From the NCBI GenBank assembly GCA_964574865.1, contig CAZNOT010000003.1, positions 1 through 45,230 on the forward strand: a DNA stretch of 45,230 nt, read 5' to 3'. Source of the DNA: DATDYW01 sp964574865. GTDB lineage: Bacteria > Patescibacteriota > Minisyncoccia > Phycocordibacterales > JAACPR01. The notes beneath the pieces are model-generated. The model saw only the letters and a list, made by a program, of their open reading frames with translations. It made no database searches and was not told the DNA's origin. A program made the translations under genes and the position numbers. Shown here in pieces: positions 36,214 to 44,055 of the stretch. Within the stretch, counting starts at the first letter, position 1. Each line of letters begins with the position of its first letter.

Positions 36214-39180
36214 TTAGAATTCCACCACGTCCGGGCTCACCGCGCAGGTGTCCGAGTCGGTGTAGGTGCGGCCATCGGTTCCGGTGCAGACCAGGCTGTA
36301 GGTAGCGCTGCTCGTGAGCGACGGGGTCTGCGCCGCGCCGGCCAGCGAAGACTTCGGCGGAACGAGGCCTCGCCCGCTGACGGTGCACGCCTGCATCTCG
36401 TGCGATCCCCAGTAGATGTCGCAGTGGCCATTCACCCCAACGACGGACGGCTCAACCTCGAGGACGGCGCTCGGGGGCACGCCGGCGCCGACCGGATCGT
36501 TAGGAGAGACGCAGTCGGCGACGGAATCGTTAGTCGTGGGGTCGATAGCGGCGAGGCATCCTTGGCTAGGGTAGGAGCACACGGTGCCGCCGCAGCCGGA
36601 CGAACTTTCTCCAGCTCCGAGGCTGGCGAGCGAAGCCCACCTGCCGACGACACCAAAAATCGGCTCGGCGGTACCGCCCGCGGCAATCTCGTCAGCCTGC
36701 TTGTAGCGCGCGTCGCGGATGCCGAACCCGAAGATCGCCTCTAGGTCGGCGGTTCCGTAGGACGCCGTCTGGCTAGTGCTCGCACCGCGCCGGTCAAAAA
36801 TCTCTACGCAGTACTGCCTGCCGTCGGAAACGAGCGGGCACGAGGTGATCACCGTGGTAGAGCAGGCGGCCGCGGCGTCGACGCACACGCCGTCGCAGTA
36901 CTTCGTGCCGACCGGACAGCCGCCGGACGTACCGCCGGTGCCGGTGCCTCTGTCGACGATGCCGTCGCAGGTCGTGCAGACGCCGTGGTCATCCTCACAC
37001 CGGCCGTCGGTCGGATCGTATTCCGAGCCCTCGGGGCAGACACATTGCCCGCCCGCGTTGCGGGTCAGACCAACGGGCACAACGTTCTGATCGCCCACGA
37101 TATTGGGGCACTTGTCGCAGTCGCCCATGTAGAAGTCGACGTGATCGTTTCTGCCGCTCGTCACGCCAGACACGCCGTCGGACGAGCCTGCGCGAACGTA
37201 CACGCGGTACCATCCGCTGCGCGTGAGACGGTTGCTGGTGTACTCAACCTCGTACGTGAACGAGTAAAATCCGTGCGAGGTGCCAAATTTTGGCTTCCTA
37301 ATATTTTTCGATTCCGGCGGTGTCACAGCCTCAATCTCTACGCCGCCCGGACCAGAGATTCGGTAGAGCTGCGACGTCATCTGCCCGACGATGCCCGTGT
37401 TCTCGCAGGCCAGGAAAGTGGCGCGAGCTTCAATTTTCAACGTGTCGCCGCACTTTGGCCACTGCTTTTTGGCGATGTTGACCTGCTTCCCGTCGGAACC
37501 GAAGATCAGAATGTTCACCGAGGTGGCGTCGACGGTGACGGGCAGCTTTCCGGTATCGTCGAGGAGGTTCGTGTCTGAGCTCAGAGGGCTGTCGCAGACC
37601 TCGCAGGAGTTGGCCATCTTGTCGTAGAGCTTTTGCCACTCGTTCCCCGCGCTTTTTTTCGTCAAAATTTCATTCCACTCGTTCTCCCCGATCCAGCAGC
37701 CGGGATCTCCGCAGCACGAGCTGGCCGGATTCGAGCAGCAAACGCTACTCGGATCGGCGGCGCAGATGCCGGCGGCCTGTTTCTGCGTGGCCGCCTCAAC
37801 CTCGATCACGCCCCGGCCACCCGCCAGAGCCGCGAGGACGAGGCCGCAGGACAAAATGGCGGCCGCGGCGACGTTGCGGCGGCGGCGAACCAGAAGGGCT
37901 AGGAGCACGGCCAGCAGCGCGGCGACCGCGGCAAGATTGAGGGTGAGGTTGACAGGAGAACCGTCCTGCGCGTCCTTCGCAGCCGAAACGCTGCCGTCCC
38001 TCCCCACCTGAAACTCGCGAGAAAACACCGTGCGCCCCGCCGAGTCGAGCACGGAAATTTCCGCGACCATCGACTCGGCATCATTCTCGGCTACGAGGCT
38101 CAGGGGGACCTCAACGCTGTCGGAGATCTTTCCGCGCCACTCGCCCGAGGCGACCGACGCGCCGTCGACGTCGCGAACCTCTGCCCTGACCACGCCGTTC
38201 CAGGCCCGAGATTCCGGGCCGCGATCCTCCTCCGTCGGGTCGATTGGGCTACCGGAAAGAATGGCTCTCAGCTCGAACGCGTCGCCCGAGGATACGGCCG
38301 CGGCAGTCGATCGAACCGAGTGGACCGTAGCCGATTCGCCGGCAACGACGACGCGTACCGGCACCGAAGGTCCTGGTACCGGCCGGCCGGCAACTTCCAG
38401 GGAGAGGTCGCCTTCGTAGACTCCCGGCAGCAGGTCGCCGCGGGCAATTTCCACGCTAGAAGCGGCAAAGCCGCTAGCGGCCACGGCGACCGGACCGCCG
38501 CGGAAAGTTGCGCCTGAGGGCACCGCCCGATTTTTTAATTCGAGAACCGGCGTGACCGCCGGCAGCGTGACCCCGGAAGAGATCTCAACCTTCAGGCTGA
38601 GCGATCCACCCTCGTACAGGAACGGGCCGGACACGGTCGGCAAGTTACCCTCGAAAGAGGCGAAGCTGATGAAGGTGTAACGGCCGTCACCCTCCACGCT
38701 GAAACGGTCGCTGTAGTCCCAGCTCAGGAGAGCGCTGCCGTCGAGCCGAGCGGTCGCCTCCACGCGCGCTCCGCGAATCGATCGGCCGACCGGGGAGACG
38801 ACAGAGAAACGCGTCGCCCGCTCCTCCCCCGGCAGAAGCTCGATAGCTTCCCCGTTTTCCCCGAAAGAGACAATGGTCTCTTCGTCGCCCTCCCCTTCAA
38901 GGATGGAGGCGCTGAGAACCACCCGCGCCGGATAGTCGCCGACGTTCGAGAGGAGCGCGGTACCCGAGACCGCTTCCCCTTGGGAAAAAATGGTTTTGTC
39001 GAGCGTAACCTCCGAAACCGAGACTTCGGGCAGGTAGTCCTGAATATCGAGGCCATCGATAGCGTCCTGCGCGCGAGCCTCGGCCGCGAGCCCCTCAATT
39101 TTTTCAGCGAAACTGAGCTGCGGGAACCCGGCGACAAAAAAAGCCAGGGCGAGGGCGGCGAGTCTCTTAATTTTGGTCAT
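36214..39180 (-). CDS. Large surface protein with two internal membrane helices, 988 aa
   Basis: Signal peptide (LAALALAFFVAGFPQLSFA, then EKIEG). Residues about 45-400 are beta-sandwich-like (VSVSEVTLDKTIFSQGEAVSGTALLSNVGDYPARVVLSASI resembles CARDB/Ig-like folds). Two hydrophobic helices follow (LTLNLAAVAALLAVLLALLV and AAAAILSCGLVLAALAGG) around a basic RRRRN turn, so the next region is again outside. It is Cys-rich (VCCSNPASSCCGDPGC). The last 250 residues resemble the C-terminus of the protein at 30753 (FGVVGR...CGGTVC, and GTDGRTYTDSDTCA). Monocistronic or first of the block; the promoter is in the 280 nt shared with nusA. No catalytic motif; function unknown. Confidence 0.75.
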   Translation of the reverse strand: MTKIKRLAALALAFFVAGFPQLSFAEKIEGLAAEARAQDAIDGLDIQDYLPEVSVSEVTLDKTIFSQGEAVSGTALLSNVGDYPARVVLSASILEGEGDEETIVSFGENGEAIELLPGEERATRFSVVSPVGRSIRGARVEATARLDGSALLSWDYSDRFSVEGDGRYTFISFASFEGNLPTVSGPFLYEGGSLSLKVEISSGVTLPAVTPVLELKNRAVPSGATFRGGPVAVAASGFAASSVEIARGDLLPGVYEGDLSLEVAGRPVPGPSVPVRVVVAGESATVHSVRSTAAAVSSGDAFELRAILSGSPIDPTEEDRGPESRAWNGVVRAEVRDVDGASVASGEWRGKISDSVEVPLSLVAENDAESMVAEISVLDSAGRTVFSREFQVGRDGSVSAAKDAQDGSPVNLTLNLAAVAALLAVLLALLVRRRRNVAAAAILSCGLVLAALAGGRGVIEVEAATQKQAAGICAADPSSVCCSNPASSCCGDPGCWIGENEWNEILTKKSAGNEWQKLYDKMANSCEVCDSPLSSDTNLLDDTGKLPVTVDATSVNILIFGSDGKQVNIAKKQWPKCGDTLKIEARATFLACENTGIVGQMTSQLYRISGPGGVEIEAVTPPESKNIRKPKFGTSHGFYSFTYEVEYTSNRLTRSGWYRVYVRAGSSDGVSGVTSGRNDHVDFYMGDCDKCPNIVGDQNVVPVGLTRNAGGQCVCPEGSEYDPTDGRCEDDHGVCTTCDGIVDRGTGTGGTSGGCPVGTKYCDGVCVDAAAACSTTVITSCPLVSDGRQYCVEIFDRRGASTSQTASYGTADLEAIFGFGIRDARYKQADEIAAGGTAEPIFGVVGRWASLASLGAGESSSGCGGTVCSYPSQGCLAAIDPTTNDSVADCVSPNDPVGAGVPPSAVLEVEPSVVGVNGHCDIYWGSHEMQACTVSGRGLVPPKSSLAGAAQTPSLTSSATYSLVCTGTDGRTYTDSDTCAVSPDVVEF

Positions 39181-39350
39181 CGGGATAAGTGAGCGGGGTA
39201 ATAGTAAGGAGAGCCTACGTCAATGCTCGATTTAAATTTTACCGTACGCAACCCGACAATAAGCTGAAGCTATCCCCACGTGCCGCGCGCACCCGGCGTC
39301 ACAGACGATCGCCCGCCGAGCGATGGGTCACGTCTCGCCAGCGGCCAGCG

Positions 39351-39380
39351 TTTGACGAAATTCGGCCTTTCGGGTTACTC
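39351..39380 (+). promoter_or_regulatory. nusA promoter candidate
   Basis: TTGACG (39351-39356), an 18-nt spacer and TACTCT (39375-39380). The -35 is good, the -10 moderate. Confidence 0.5.
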
Positions 39381-39383
39381 TGA

Positions 39384-39428
39384 GCGGGTCCACCGACTGG
39401 TCTCGCCTCCCCGGCGGGGCCCGTTTTT
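39384..39428 (+). promoter_or_regulatory. Possible attenuator in the nusA leader
   Basis: CGGGTCC (39384-39390) can pair with GGGCCCG (39416-39422), immediately followed by six T. An alternative hairpin CCCC-GGC-GGGG (39408-39418) would compete for the same bases. NusA autoregulation by termination is known in other bacteria; here it is a structural guess, and the predicted transcript start (about 39387) would trim the stem. Confidence 0.35.
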
Positions 39429-39462
39429 TAAGAAAAAGACCACTTCTGACCCCCAACTGAAT

Positions 39463-40779
39463 ATGCTCGACACCAAAGTCATCACGTCCGTCCTGGCCCA
39501 GCTCGAAGAGGAGCGGGGCATTCCGCGCGCTAAGGTCATCGAAGCCATCGAGCTCGCGCTCGGCACGGCCTACCGTAAAGAGTACGGCAAGCGTGACCAG
39601 GTTGTGACCGCCTCCTTTAATATGGAGAACGGCGAAATCGATTTCCAGCAGGTAAAGACCGTCGTCGATAAAAACTCGGTCGTTTGGCCGAAGGAAGGCG
39701 AAACCGAGGAAGATCTCCTCGAGACCGTCGTCATTGACCCCGAGAACCCCGACGCTCCGGCCAAGGAGCGGTGGAACCCGGAGCGCCACATCCTCATTGA
39801 GGACGCTCGGCTCCTGAAACGCGACGCGGCCGTCGGTGACGAGGTGGTCTTCCCGCTCGAGCGGCGCGAGGACTTCGGCCGCATCGCCGCCCAAACCGCC
39901 AAGCAGGTCATCACCCAGAAAATTCGCGAGGCCGAACGCCAGACCGTCATGTCCGATTACGGCCTCAAGGAGGGCGAGATCGTTTCCGGCACCGTCGAGC
40001 GCGTCGAGCGCGGGTCGCTCTTCCTCCAAATGGGCCGCGCCACCGGCTACATGCCGTGGGCCGAACAGATTCCAGGCGAGCGTTTCCGCCAGGGCGAGCG
40101 CGTCCGCGCGTTGCTCATCAAGGTCGAAGAGGGTAACCGCGGCGTGTTCCTGCGCCTCTCTCGCGCCCACCCGAAGTTCCTCGTGGAGCTCTTCAAAGAG
40201 GAGGTGCCCGAAGTTAAGACCGGCACCGTCGAGGTCGTGGCCGTGGCCCGCGAAGCAGGCCAGCGCTCGAAGATTGCCGTCCGCTCGAAGGACGCGCACG
40301 TCGACCCGATCGGCGCCCTCGTCGGCGCACGCGGCGTCCGCGTCTCGACCGTGACCTCCGAGCTCGCCGGCGAGAAGATCGACATCATCGAGTGGAGCCC
40401 GGACGAGGCCGCCTTCATCCAGGCCGCGCTCTCTCCCGCCAAGTGCATCTCGGTCGACCTCGACCGCGACATGCGCCTCGCCTCGATCCTCGTCGCCGAG
40501 GACCAGCTCTCGCTCGCGATCGGCCGCGGCGGGCAGAACGTCCGCCTCGCCGCGAAGCTGACCGGGTGGCGCATCGACATCAAGGGGTTTGGCTCGCCGG
40601 CCGAAAACGAAGAGAAGGAGGTGAAGGAGGGCGCGGAGAATTCCACTGAGGCCGAGAAGCCCGAAGCTGTCCCCAACCCCGAGCTCGCCGAGGCGATTGC
40701 CGAGGCGACCGAGGAAGTCCCCGCCGCGAACGGCGACGCCGTCGCTCCCGCCGCCGACGAGCAGAAGGACGCCGAGTAG
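39463..40779 (+). CDS. nusA: Transcription termination/antitermination factor NusA
   Basis: RNA polymerase-binding elongation factor. It starts MLDTKVITSVLAQLEEERG at 39463 and has 438 residues. Order: N-terminal polymerase-binding domain (about 1-135), S1 domain (EGEIVSGTVERVERGSLFLQMG), KH1 (KTGTVEVVAVAREAGQRSKIAVRS, then DPIGALVGARGVRVSTV), and KH2 (CISVDLDRDMRLASILVAEDQLSLAIGRGGQNVRLAAKLTGWRIDI). An acidic Glu/Ala tail (about 375-438) replaces the acidic repeats of larger NusA proteins. rimP, which often precedes nusA, is absent, and infB does not follow; ppa comes 24 nt downstream and may be co-transcribed. Confidence 0.97.
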   Translation: MLDTKVITSVLAQLEEERGIPRAKVIEAIELALGTAYRKEYGKRDQVVTASFNMENGEIDFQQVKTVVDKNSVVWPKEGETEEDLLETVVIDPENPDAPAKERWNPERHILIEDARLLKRDAAVGDEVVFPLERREDFGRIAAQTAKQVITQKIREAERQTVMSDYGLKEGEIVSGTVERVERGSLFLQMGRATGYMPWAEQIPGERFRQGERVRALLIKVEEGNRGVFLRLSRAHPKFLVELFKEEVPEVKTGTVEVVAVAREAGQRSKIAVRSKDAHVDPIGALVGARGVRVSTVTSELAGEKIDIIEWSPDEAAFIQAALSPAKCISVDLDRDMRLASILVAEDQLSLAIGRGGQNVRLAAKLTGWRIDIKGFGSPAENEEKEVKEGAENSTEAEKPEAVPNPELAEAIAEATEEVPAANGDAVAPAADEQKDAE

Positions 40780-40803
40780 CCCTTACCACCTCACGCGAAA
40801 ACC

Positions 40804-41334
40804 ATGAGTATGAACCTCTGGCACGACATCAAGCCCGGCACCCGCGACGAGCTGACCGTCATCGTCGAGATCCCGAAGGGCTCGAAGAACAAGTACGAGA
40901 TCGACAAGGAGACCGGCCTCATCGCGCTCGACCGCGTCGCGCACACCGCGCAGGACTTCCCGTTCGACTACGGCTTCGTGCCGCAGACGCTCTGGGACGA
41001 CGGCGACCCGCTCGACGTGGTGCTGCTCACGACCTACCCGCTCCACCCGGGCATCCTCGTCCGCGTGCGCCCGGTCGCGGTGATGGACATGACCGACTCT
41101 GGCGATTCTGACGCGAAGATCATCGCCGTACCGACGGAGGACCCGCGCTGGGACGCCGCCAAAGACCTCGGCGACATCAACGCTCACACCCTCAAAGAGA
41201 TCGAGCACTTCTACTCGACCTACAAAAAGCTCCAGAACAAGGAGGTCGCCGTCCACGGCTTCAAGGGCGCCGACGACGCAAAGCTCGCGTTCGATCGCTC
41301 GGTCGCTCAGTACGCCGCGAAATTCGCGAAGTAA
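40804..41334 (+). CDS. ppa: Inorganic pyrophosphatase (family I)
   Basis: Soluble Mg-dependent enzyme that hydrolyses pyrophosphate and pulls biosynthetic reactions forward. 176 residues. The family signature DDGDPLDVVLL (about 61-71) holds the metal-binding aspartates; EIPKGSKNKYEIDKETG, DFPFDYGFVP and DPRWD (near 118) complete the site. The start may be the second Met (40810). It lies 24 nt after nusA and ends in a strong 17-bp terminator. Confidence 0.97.
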   Translation: MSMNLWHDIKPGTRDELTVIVEIPKGSKNKYEIDKETGLIALDRVAHTAQDFPFDYGFVPQTLWDDGDPLDVVLLTTYPLHPGILVRVRPVAVMDMTDSGDSDAKIIAVPTEDPRWDAAKDLGDINAHTLKEIEHFYSTYKKLQNKEVAVHGFKGADDAKLAFDRSVAQYAAKFAK

Positions 41335-41362
41335 GAAGTCTGGGCTTTCGGGCCGAAACTAC

Positions 41363-41404
41363 GAGACCGGCCGTCGCCCAAAGGGCGACGGCCGGTCTCT
41401 GTTT
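41363..41404 (+). terminator. Strong terminator of (nusA-)ppa
   Basis: A perfect 17-bp stem (41363-41379 and 41383-41399) with an AAA loop, followed by TGTTTC. Confidence 0.92.
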
Positions 41405-41441
41405 CAACTTGCTGCCTGTTACTTTTTACCTGTTACTTCGC

Positions 41442-41447
41442 TACACT
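41442..41447 (+). promoter_or_regulatory. -10 box of the small membrane gene (leaderless GTG)
   Basis: TACACT, 6 nt before the GTG at 41454. It argues for the GTG start over the upstream ATG at 41409. Confidence 0.5.
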
Positions 41448-41453
41448 CTTCCC

Positions 41454-41675
41454 GTGCCCCCCAACCCCCGCCCCCTCCTCGGCGGAAGCGACCCCACCGA
41501 GGGAACCGTCGGACCGCTCGTGAGCACGGTCATCGTCATCGGCATCCTCCTCGCCGGCGCGTACCTCGCGACCCAGGGAATCATCGACCAGGTGCAGGAG
41601 CGCCGCGCGCTCGCCGAGTACGCCTCGTCCACGCTCCCCGAGAACGTCACGGCCCAATCCGTCACCGTCGAGTAG
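41454..41675 (+). CDS. Small single-helix membrane protein, 73 aa
   Basis: The open frame reaches an ATG at 41409, but a -10 box (41442-41447) lies inside it, so I prefer the GTG at 41454. The protein then reads MPPNPRPLLGGSDPTEGTVGPLVSTVIVIGIL and has one hydrophobic helix (about residues 24-41) followed by a charged tail (DQVQERRALAEYASSTLPENV). No family is recognised. Similar tiny one-helix proteins with an N-terminal Pro-rich stretch are common and unnamed in this phylum. It lies between ppa and tig on the same strand, after the ppa terminator. Confidence 0.6.
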   Translation: MPPNPRPLLGGSDPTEGTVGPLVSTVIVIGILLAGAYLATQGIIDQVQERRALAEYASSTLPENVTAQSVTVE

Positions 41676-41789
41676 CGCCCTACAAAATCGGGACTTGGTC
41701 TTCGAGATCGAGTCCTGATTTTAGAGGAGCTTGATGCCGGGACGGCAGCGTGTAAACTCGCGCGACTTACCAAAACTCAGATCAAACAA

Positions 41790-42881
41790 ATGGCCAAGCC
41801 GTTCACCGTGAAGAAGCGCGAAGACCTGCCCGACCTCGAGGTGACGCTCGAAGTAGAAATCCCGTGGGAGTCCGCGGCGGCGAAGCGCGAGGCCGCGGTG
41901 CGCGAGCTCGCCGAGGCGGGAACGTTCGACGGCTTCCGGCCGGGCCAGGCACCCGAGGCAATCGTCGTCGCGAAGTTCGGCCCGAAGGCGCTCATCGAGT
42001 CGATGGGCTTCCACGCCATCCGCGCGGTCTTCCCGGAAATTCTCGCGGCCGAAAAAATTGCGCCGCTCGTCGAGCCGAAGCTCGCGGTCACCTCGCTCAA
42101 GGATGGCGAGCCGATCGCCTTCACCGCGCGCGTGACGCTCCTGCCGCGGGTCACGCTCCCCGACCACAAATCGATCGCGAAGTCGGTCGAGCGCCGCGAG
42201 GTGAAGCCGTCCGACGCGGAGGTCGACGCCGAGGTCGAGCGCGTCCGCCGCGCGGTCGCCGCGAAGGGGCGCGGCCACGCGCACGAGGACGGCGAGGAGT
42301 GCGCCGACTGCGAGGCGCCGGCCGAGGGCGGCGCGCCGCTCGCCCCCCTCACCGACGAGGAGGCGTCTAAGGTCGGACCGTTCGCGACCGCCGCGGAGCT
42401 CCGCGCGAAAGTTGGCGAGCTCCTCGCCGACGCGAACGAGTACCGCGAGCGCGACCGCCGCCGCCGCGCCATCATCGAAAAAATTATCGAGGCGGCAAAG
42501 CCGGAGATCCCGAAGGTCGTCATCGACCGCGAGGTCGACCGCATGCGCGCCGAGTTCGAGCAGTCGATCGAGCGCGTCGGCCTCAACTGGAAGAAGTACC
42601 TCGAGCAGGTCGGCCGCGACGAGGAGTCGCTCCGCGAAGAGTGGCGGCCCGAGGCCCGCATCCGCGCAGCCTCGCACCTCATCCTGCCTATGATCGCGCG
42701 CGAGGAGAACCTCGTCGTGAACGATGCGCTCGTCGACCGCGAGACCGACGCGCTGATCGCGAAGGCTCCGGGTGCCGCCCGCGCCGACGCGCGCGCCTAC
42801 GTCGAGCACCTCGTCCGGAACGATCTCGTGCTCGCGTTCCTCGAAGACCTCGACCGGCGCGAGGCGAAGAAGGCCGAGTAG
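41790..42881 (+). CDS. tig: Trigger factor without PPIase domain, 363 aa
   Basis: Ribosome-bound chaperone for nascent chains. The N-terminal domain carries the ribosome-contact motif as GFRPGQAP (usual GFRxGKxP; Gln replaces Lys) at about residues 47-56. After about residue 150 a full trigger factor would have an FKBP-type PPIase; instead there is a short linker with GRGHAHEDGEECADCEAP, rich in His and Cys, and then the C-terminal chaperone domain (ELRAKVGELLADANEYRERDRRRRAIIEKIIE..., to the end). The usual length is about 430. The leader has a -10-like TAAACT about 35 nt before the ATG. Strong terminator after it. Confidence 0.92.
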   Translation: MAKPFTVKKREDLPDLEVTLEVEIPWESAAAKREAAVRELAEAGTFDGFRPGQAPEAIVVAKFGPKALIESMGFHAIRAVFPEILAAEKIAPLVEPKLAVTSLKDGEPIAFTARVTLLPRVTLPDHKSIAKSVERREVKPSDAEVDAEVERVRRAVAAKGRGHAHEDGEECADCEAPAEGGAPLAPLTDEEASKVGPFATAAELRAKVGELLADANEYRERDRRRRAIIEKIIEAAKPEIPKVVIDREVDRMRAEFEQSIERVGLNWKKYLEQVGRDEESLREEWRPEARIRAASHLILPMIAREENLVVNDALVDRETDALIAKAPGAARADARAYVEHLVRNDLVLAFLEDLDRREAKKAE

Positions 42882-42902
42882 CTCGACGCCCGAAAAATTA
42901 CC

Positions 42903-42938
42903 GCGCGCCCGGCCGAGAGGACCGGGCGCGCTTCTTTT
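42903..42938 (+). terminator. Intrinsic terminator of tig
   Basis: A 10-bp stem GCGCGCCCGG/CCGGGCGCGC (42903-42912 and 42922-42931) with a 9-nt loop and tail TTCTTTTC. Confidence 0.9.
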
Positions 42939-43168
42939 CAGCGGCGCCGCGCCGATGCCGGATCGGCGGCCACTGCCGGAAGATTTCGCCGCGCGACGTC
43001 GGTGGCGGCAACCGCGTAACGCGTCGCGCCCGACGTCCGCCACGAAGGCGAAGAGCGCTCCCGACCGAAATTTTCGAGAGGCACAAATTGTGCCCGAGCC
43101 TAGCGCGGCCCGATGCCCGCAGCGCAGAACGCGGCGCGTAACACGGCGCAGAACGTTCGCGTCTCTCG

Positions 43169-43195
43169 AATAACGCTTACGCGCTAAACGTTATT
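43169..43195. repeat. Inverted repeat AATAACG/CGTTATT
   Basis: Arms at 43169-43175 and 43189-43195 with a 13-nt centre. The right arm runs into TTATTCACG (43191-43199), an 8-of-9 match to the DnaA box TTATNCACA. Confidence 0.7.
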
Positions 43196-43211
43196 CACGG
43201 TGCGCGTTTCT

Positions 43212-43266
43212 TGATCGCCCCATGATCTTTTCATGATCTTTTACTTATCACCACATGATCTCCGTT
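43212..43266. repeat. Five-unit 11-bp iteron-like array (TGATC core)
   Basis: TGATC begins at 43212, 43223, 43234 and 43256, and TTATC at 43245, so five cores are spaced by exactly 11 bp. Units 2 and 3 share TGATCTTTT. Four of the cores contain GATC. The constant spacing places all cores on nearly the same face of the helix, as expected for a protein-binding array. Confidence 0.8.
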
Positions 43267-43326
43267 TTGTTACCGTGTAACGCGGGGGCAAGTTATCTTT
43301 ACAAACCCGCCGCTCAGGCGAGCAGG

Positions 43327-43363
43327 AAAAAGAAGCCGCGCGCCATCTCGGCGCGCGGCTTCT
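43327..43363 (-). terminator. Intrinsic terminator of clpP
   Basis: On the minus strand, a perfect 14-bp stem (43363-43350 and 43344-43331) with loop GAGAT and tail TTTTCC, 18 nt after the clpP stop. Confidence 0.92.
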
Positions 43364-43380
43364 CTCGCGGCAACCCGTCG

Positions 43381-43953
43381 CTACTTCAGAACCTTGTCGA
43401 CGATGCCGTACTCCTTCGCCTCTTCCGCGGTCATGTAGTAATCGCGGTCCACGTCCTTCTCGATGCGCGAGATCGGCTGCCCGGTCGTCTTAGAGAGAAT
43501 TTTGTTCGTGGTGTCGCGCAGCCGGAGGATGTGCTTCGCGGTGATTGCGATGTCGGCGGCCTGACCCTCGGTGCCGGTCCACGGCTGGTGAATCATCACC
43601 TCGGAGTTCGGCAGCACGAAGCGCTTGCCCTTCGCGCCGGAGGTGAGGATCACCGCGCCCATCGACGCGGCGAGGCCGACGCACACCGTCGAGACGTCGT
43701 TCTTGATGTGGTGCATCGTGTCGACGATCGCGAGGCCGGCCGAGATCGATCCGCCCGGCGAGTTGATGTAGAGCGAGATGTCCTTCTTCGGGTTCTCCGC
43801 CGAGAGGAAGAGCAGCTGCGCGATCACGACGTTCGCGACGTGGTCGTCGATCGGTCCGCCGAGGAACACGATGTTGTCCTTGAGGAGGCGCGAGTAGATG
43901 TCGTAGGCGCGCTCGCCGAACTGCGACTTGTCGATAACCATGGGTACCAGCAT
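43381..43953 (-). CDS. clpP: ATP-dependent Clp protease proteolytic subunit
   Basis: Serine peptidase that forms the double-ring proteolytic chamber fed by ClpX or ClpA/C. 190 residues. The oxyanion loop LYINSPGGSISAG, nucleophile Ser97 (GLAASMGAV), His122 (VMIHQP) and a catalytic Asp in KDVDRD (about 166-170) are in place, ending EEAKEYGIVDKVL. Starts at MLVPMVIDK or at the internal MVIDK are both possible; the N-terminal axial loop is short. clpX is not adjacent. Divergent from rny, convergent with tig. tig-clpP-clpX is a common order, but here clpP is inverted relative to tig. Confidence 0.97.
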   Translation of the reverse strand: MLVPMVIDKSQFGERAYDIYSRLLKDNIVFLGGPIDDHVANVVIAQLLFLSAENPKKDISLYINSPGGSISAGLAIVDTMHHIKNDVSTVCVGLAASMGAVILTSGAKGKRFVLPNSEVMIHQPWTGTEGQAADIAITAKHILRLRDTTNKILSKTTGQPISRIEKDVDRDYYMTAEEAKEYGIVDKVLK

Positions 43954-43969
43954 CGGGGTGTGGGCTAAT

Positions 43970-44000
43970 TAATAACGATAAGAAAAGTACCACAAGTCAA
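43970..44000 (-). promoter_or_regulatory. clpP promoter region
   Basis: On the minus strand TTGACT (44000-43995) is followed, after 17-20 nt, by the AT-rich CGTTATTAATTAG. The exact -10 cannot be fixed; the leader would be short. Confidence 0.4.
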
Positions 44001-44055
44001 TAGGTCCGCCAAGTCGCTAGACGGGGCCCTCCCACCGCGCTACGCTCGCCTCGCA

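Larger units (their letters stand above)
42939..43326. other. Non-coding region between the tig and clpP terminators
   Basis: About 385 nt with no convincing gene, bounded by the terminators of the convergent tig and clpP genes, so neither needs a promoter here. The left half is GC-rich; the last 120 nt are much richer in A+T than the surroundings. It holds a 13-bp palindrome GCACAA-A-TTGTGC (43081-43093), repeated GCGCAGAACG (about 43120 and 43147), an AATAACG/CGTTATT inverted repeat, the 11-bp array and GTTAC-CGT-GTAAC (43269-43281). Its role is unknown: origin-like element, small RNA or other protein-binding site. Confidence 0.6.

Noticed and set aside
43081..43360. Small protein genes in the tig-clpP intergenic region
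   Set aside because: Open frames there are short or are extensions without start signals, and their translations are Arg-rich and unlike the window's proteins.
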